Positions 61,619 through 64,000 of a stretch of 64,000 bases of DNA are shown piece by piece (within the stretch, counting starts at the first letter, position 1; each line of letters begins with the position of its first letter). Position numbers and translations under genes: made by a program. The notes under the pieces were generated by a model, which made no database searches, had not been told where the DNA came from, and was given only the letters and a program-made list of their open reading frames with translations. Source of the stretch: Streptacidiphilus jeojiense (GTDB lineage Bacteria > Actinomycetota > Actinomycetes > Streptomycetales > Streptomycetaceae); the NCBI RefSeq assembly GCF_000719095.1, contig NZ_JOEH01000034.1, positions 1 through 64,000 of the forward strand, written 5' to 3'.

Positions 61619-62758
61619 TCATTCGGTGATGTCACCGCGCAGGTAGGCGGCGGCATGGCGGGCGCGCTCCCGGACGTCGTCCAGGTCGTCCCCGAAGACT
61701 GTGACGTGGCCAACCTTACGACCGGGCTTCACGTCCTTGCCGTACATGTGGATGCGCAGGCCGGGGTCACGGGCCATGCAGTGCAGGTAGGCGTGGTACA
61801 TGTCCGGGTAGTCGCCGCCGAGGACGTTGACCATCACGGTCCAGCGGGCCCGCGGCCTGGGGTCGCCCAGCGGCAGGTCGAGGACGGCCCGGATGTGGTT
61901 CTCGAACTGCGAGGTGACCGCACCGTCGATGGACCAGTGGCCGGAGTTGTGCGGCCGCATGGCCAGCTCGTTGACCAGGATGCGGCCGTCGCGGGTCTGG
62001 AACAGCTCGACCGCGAGGTGGCCGGTGATGTCCAGCTCCCCGGCGATCCGCAGCGCCAGCGCCTGGGCCTCGGCAGCGAGGTCCGCGGAGAGGTCGGGGG
62101 CCGGGGCGGTCACCTCGTGGCAGATGCCGTCCTTCTGCCAGGACTCCACCACCGGATAGGCGACGGCCTGCCCGTGCGGGGAGCGCACGACGTCGGCCGC
62201 GAGCTCCCGGACGAAGTCGACCTTCTCCTCCGCCAGCACCGGGACGCCGGCCCGGAACGGCTCCGCCGCCTCGGCCTCGTCGCGGACCACCCAGACGCCC
62301 TTGCCGTCGTAGCCGCCGCGGGTGGTCTTCAGCACCACCGGGAACCCGGAGCCCTCGGCAGCGAAGGCGGCGACGTCCGCCGGGTCGGCGACCAGCCGGT
62401 GCCGGGGGCAGGGCACGCCCAGGGCGTCCAGCCGGGCCCGCATCAGCCCCTTGTCCTGCGCGAACACCAGCGCGTCCGGCCCCGGCCTGACCGCGACGCC
62501 CTCGGCCTGGAGCGCCCGCAGGTGCTCGGTGGGGACGTGTTCGTGGTCGAAGGTGATGACGTCGCAGCCGGCCGCGAACCGCCGCAGGGTGTCGAGGTCG
62601 CGGTAGTCACCGAGGACGACGTCGTTCACCACCAGCGCTGCCGAGTCCTGCGGGGTGTCCGCGAGCAGCCTGAACCTCACACCCAGCGGGATCGCCGCCT
62701 GGTGAGCCATTCGGGCTAGCTGCCCGCCGCCGATCATGCCGACTACTGGAAAAGTCAC
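61619..62758 (-). CDS. purK: N5-carboxyaminoimidazole ribonucleotide synthase
   Basis: 379-aa ATP-grasp enzyme making N5-CAIR from AIR, bicarbonate and ATP. GMIGGGQLARMA, TFDHEHVP, KTTRGGYDGKGVWVV, ELAMRPHNSGHWSIDG, and HMYGKDVKPGRKVGHVTV. GTG start with AGGGG; TATCCT 7 nt upstream also allows a leaderless transcript. Divergent from gtrA. Confidence 0.97.
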   Translation of the reverse strand: MTFPVVGMIGGGQLARMAHQAAIPLGVRFRLLADTPQDSAALVVNDVVLGDYRDLDTLRRFAAGCDVITFDHEHVPTEHLRALQAEGVAVRPGPDALVFAQDKGLMRARLDALGVPCPRHRLVADPADVAAFAAEGSGFPVVLKTTRGGYDGKGVWVVRDEAEAAEPFRAGVPVLAEEKVDFVRELAADVVRSPHGQAVAYPVVESWQKDGICHEVTAPAPDLSADLAAEAQALALRIAGELDITGHLAVELFQTRDGRILVNELAMRPHNSGHWSIDGAVTSQFENHIRAVLDLPLGDPRPRARWTVMVNVLGGDYPDMYHAYLHCMARDPGLRIHMYGKDVKPGRKVGHVTVFGDDLDDVRERARHAAAYLRGDITE

Positions 62759-62901
62759 ACCCCTGAGGATATAGGTGCCCGCGGATCGACATCACCGCAG
62801 GCCAGGACGGTGGGCACAGTTCCGGCCCGGCCCCCTGCCGAGACGGCCCGTCCAGGTCCCACAGGGATCGTCTATCGTGGAACCTTGAAGTTCTGCAGCC
62901 A

Positions 62902-62919
62902 GGACTCATGTGTGAGTCC
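62902..62919. promoter_or_regulatory. palindrome before gtrA
   Basis: GGACTCATGTGTGAGTCC, 7-bp arms with a 4-nt centre; CATGAGATGC follows directly (62920-62929) and repeats at 62968-62977. Possible operator in the purK-gtrA divergent gap. Confidence 0.45.
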
Positions 62920-63011
62920 CATGAGATGCCTGCGCTGGCCCGGCGACGGAGCGGGTACGCGAACTAGCATGAGATGCGCTCCCCCCACAGCCCTGAAAGA
63001 GACGGACACCG

Positions 63012-63575
63012 ATGACTTCGAGCCCCGATCCCGCGCCCGCAGCGCCGAACGTTCTGCGCCGGCTCGTCCATGAGCTGGCCAAGTTCGGGATCGTCGGCAT
63101 AGTCGGCGTCGTCGTCCAGCTGGTGGCCTTCAGCATCCTGCTCGACTCGATGCAGACGGTGCGCGCCAACATCGTGGCGACCCTGATCGCGATCGGCACC
63201 AACTACATCGGCTACCGGTACTGGGTGTACCGCAACGCCGACAAGAAGACCAGGTCGCGCGAGATCACCCTGTTCCTGATCTTCAGCGGCATCGGCCTGC
63301 TGATCCAGAACGCCGTGCTCTACGCGCTGACCTACGGCCTCGGCCTGGACACCAAGCTGGAGAAGCTGGTGTGCACCGTCGTCGGTATCGGTGTCGCCAC
63401 CGTCTTCCGCTTCTGGTCCTACCGGACCTGGGTCTTCAAAGCGATCCCCGAGGCCGCCGCGGACGTGATCGGGGCGGCCGACGCGGTCGGCCAGGCCGAG
63501 CGGATCCTGGCCGCCGAACAGGTCAAGCTGAGCACCGAGCACTCCGAGCTGAAGGCCCGGGCCAAGGAGCTCTGA
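63012..63575 (+). CDS. GtrA family membrane protein
   Basis: 187 aa, four helices, thought to flip or organise polyprenyl-linked sugars. Family cues KFGIVGIVGVVVQLVAFSILL, NYIGYRYWVYRN, FRFWSYRTWVF. A C-terminal cytoplasmic helix of about 40 polar residues follows. Mycobacteria have a GtrA gene at the same place after purEK. Confidence 0.93.
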   Translation: MTSSPDPAPAAPNVLRRLVHELAKFGIVGIVGVVVQLVAFSILLDSMQTVRANIVATLIAIGTNYIGYRYWVYRNADKKTRSREITLFLIFSGIGLLIQNAVLYALTYGLGLDTKLEKLVCTVVGIGVATVFRFWSYRTWVFKAIPEAAADVIGAADAVGQAERILAAEQVKLSTEHSELKARAKEL

Positions 63576-63595
63576 CCCTCACTTTCCTTACCTAC

Positions 63596-64000
63596 TCACT
63601 TCGCACTCCCGGAGCCCTCAGGGCGCCCCAGGCTTCCTCCTTTTGGCTCGGCCCTGCCGAGGAAGAGTGCGAACACCGGAGGCCGCTGGGACAGCAGTTC
63701 CAGGCGGCCTCCGTCCGCTTCGGCGAGGTCGCGGGCGACGGCCAGGCCGATGCCGGTGGAGTTGTGGCCGCTGACGGCGCGCTCGAAGACCCGCGCGCCC
63801 AGCTCGCTGGGGACGCCCGCGCCCTCGTCCTGGACCTCCAGCACCACCGAGGAGCCGCGGACCCGGGTGCGGATGGTGACCGCACCGTCCCCGTGCATCA
63901 GCGAGTTCTCGATCAGTGCCGCCAGTACCTGGGCCACCGCCCCCGAGTTGCCCAGCGCCAGCAGTCCGGGCGGGCCCTCCAGGTAGAGGGTGCGTCCGGC
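63596..64000 (-). CDS. sensor histidine kinase, C-terminal part (continues off right edge)
   Basis: Only the HATPase domain is present: N box IENSLMHG, DEGAGVPSELGARVFE, STGIGLAVARDLAEADGGRLEL. The frame is open to base 64000 in phase, so the kinase core and sensor lie beyond. The Gly/Ser-rich end (PKGGSLGRPEGSGSAK) is the tail. Convergent with gtrA. Confidence 0.88.
   Translation of the reverse strand, partial: AGRTLYLEGPPGLLALGNSGAVAQVLAALIENSLMHGDGAVTIRTRVRGSSVVLEVQDEGAGVPSELGARVFERAVSGHNSTGIGLAVARDLAEADGGRLELLSQRPPVFALFLGRAEPKGGSLGRPEGSGSAK

Overview
The window is chromosomal DNA of a high-GC filamentous actinomycete of the Streptomycetaceae (Streptomyces, Kitasatospora or Streptacidiphilus). 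Evidence: third codon positions are almost all G or C, there is a canonical WhiB sporulation regulator, coenzyme F420 genes are present, GTG/TTG starts and 4-base ATGA/GTGA overlaps are frequent, the left edge carries a typical streptomycete rRNA-operon leader, and the scattered nested palindrome containing GCGCAGTTCCCCGCGCCCCT is familiar from Streptomyces genomes. From memory, the gene order (ahcY, manA, TobH-like, manB, DUF3499, zincin-like, whiB, fbiA-fbiB, LCP, TIGR03089, acyl-CoA dehydrogenase, purE-purK, GtrA) parallels a block around sahH/whiB2/fbiAB/purEK of Mycobacterium tuberculosis. Most of the window is therefore an old actinobacterial core block with accessory insertions.

Layout. 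1-300: promoter/leader of an rRNA operon whose genes lie off the left edge. 0.36-5.5 kb: a hypothetical gene, ahcY, and two double-domain YbjQ-like proteins with a third small gene. 5.6-11.1 kb: mannose activation (manB, Trm112-like, SIS-domain TobH-like, manA), DUF3499 and a zincin-fold protein that has lost its HExxH motif. 11.2-16.7 kb: a secreted DUF5719 protein and a 1,334-residue GT2/multispanning glycosyltransferase with a Tyr/Pro/Gln-rich tail. 16.9-18.4 kb: whiB and, divergently, a cysteine dioxygenase gene preceded by a short leader ORF ending in a Cys-Cys-Arg-Cys-Ser run and a hairpin. 18.3-25.2 kb: a surface-glycan group (membrane mannosyltransferase-like, methyltransferase, GT2-DUF2064 fusion, two-component system, NDP-sugar epimerase). 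25.3-27.6 kb: fbiA-fbiB for coenzyme F420. 27.7-29.5 kb: an AlkA-type glycosylase and a TIGR03089 protein.

29.7-41.1 kb is the most striking part: six LytR-CpsA-Psr (LCP) phosphotransferase genes plus one protein with only the LytR C-terminal domain, interrupted once by a GT2 gene on the opposite strand. LCP enzymes attach lipid-linked glycopolymers to the wall, so this is a local expansion of the wall-glycopolymer ligation step.

41.1-51.6 kb is accessory: a GntR/UTRA regulator divergent from an ABC importer and HAD phosphatase operon, an SMR pump, an LtrA protein, then an MFS transporter overlapping a histidase/PAL-like lyase whose MIO-forming triad is altered. 51.7-57.9 kb: small hypotheticals, a FadE25-like acyl-CoA dehydrogenase with a candidate TetR-type operator, UDP-glucose dehydrogenase, a CoA-binding protein, a Uma2 protein and a two-gene ABC system. 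58-64 kb: two hydrolases, purE/purK, GtrA and the C-terminal end of a histidine kinase.

Cross-cutting features: four copies of a nested GC-rich palindrome all lie at gene 3' ends, three of them between convergent genes. Many starts sit 6-8 nt after a -10-like hexamer and look leaderless. The best candidate for an under-described system is the cysteine-rich leader in front of cysteine dioxygenase; the LCP cluster and the MIO-altered lyase follow.
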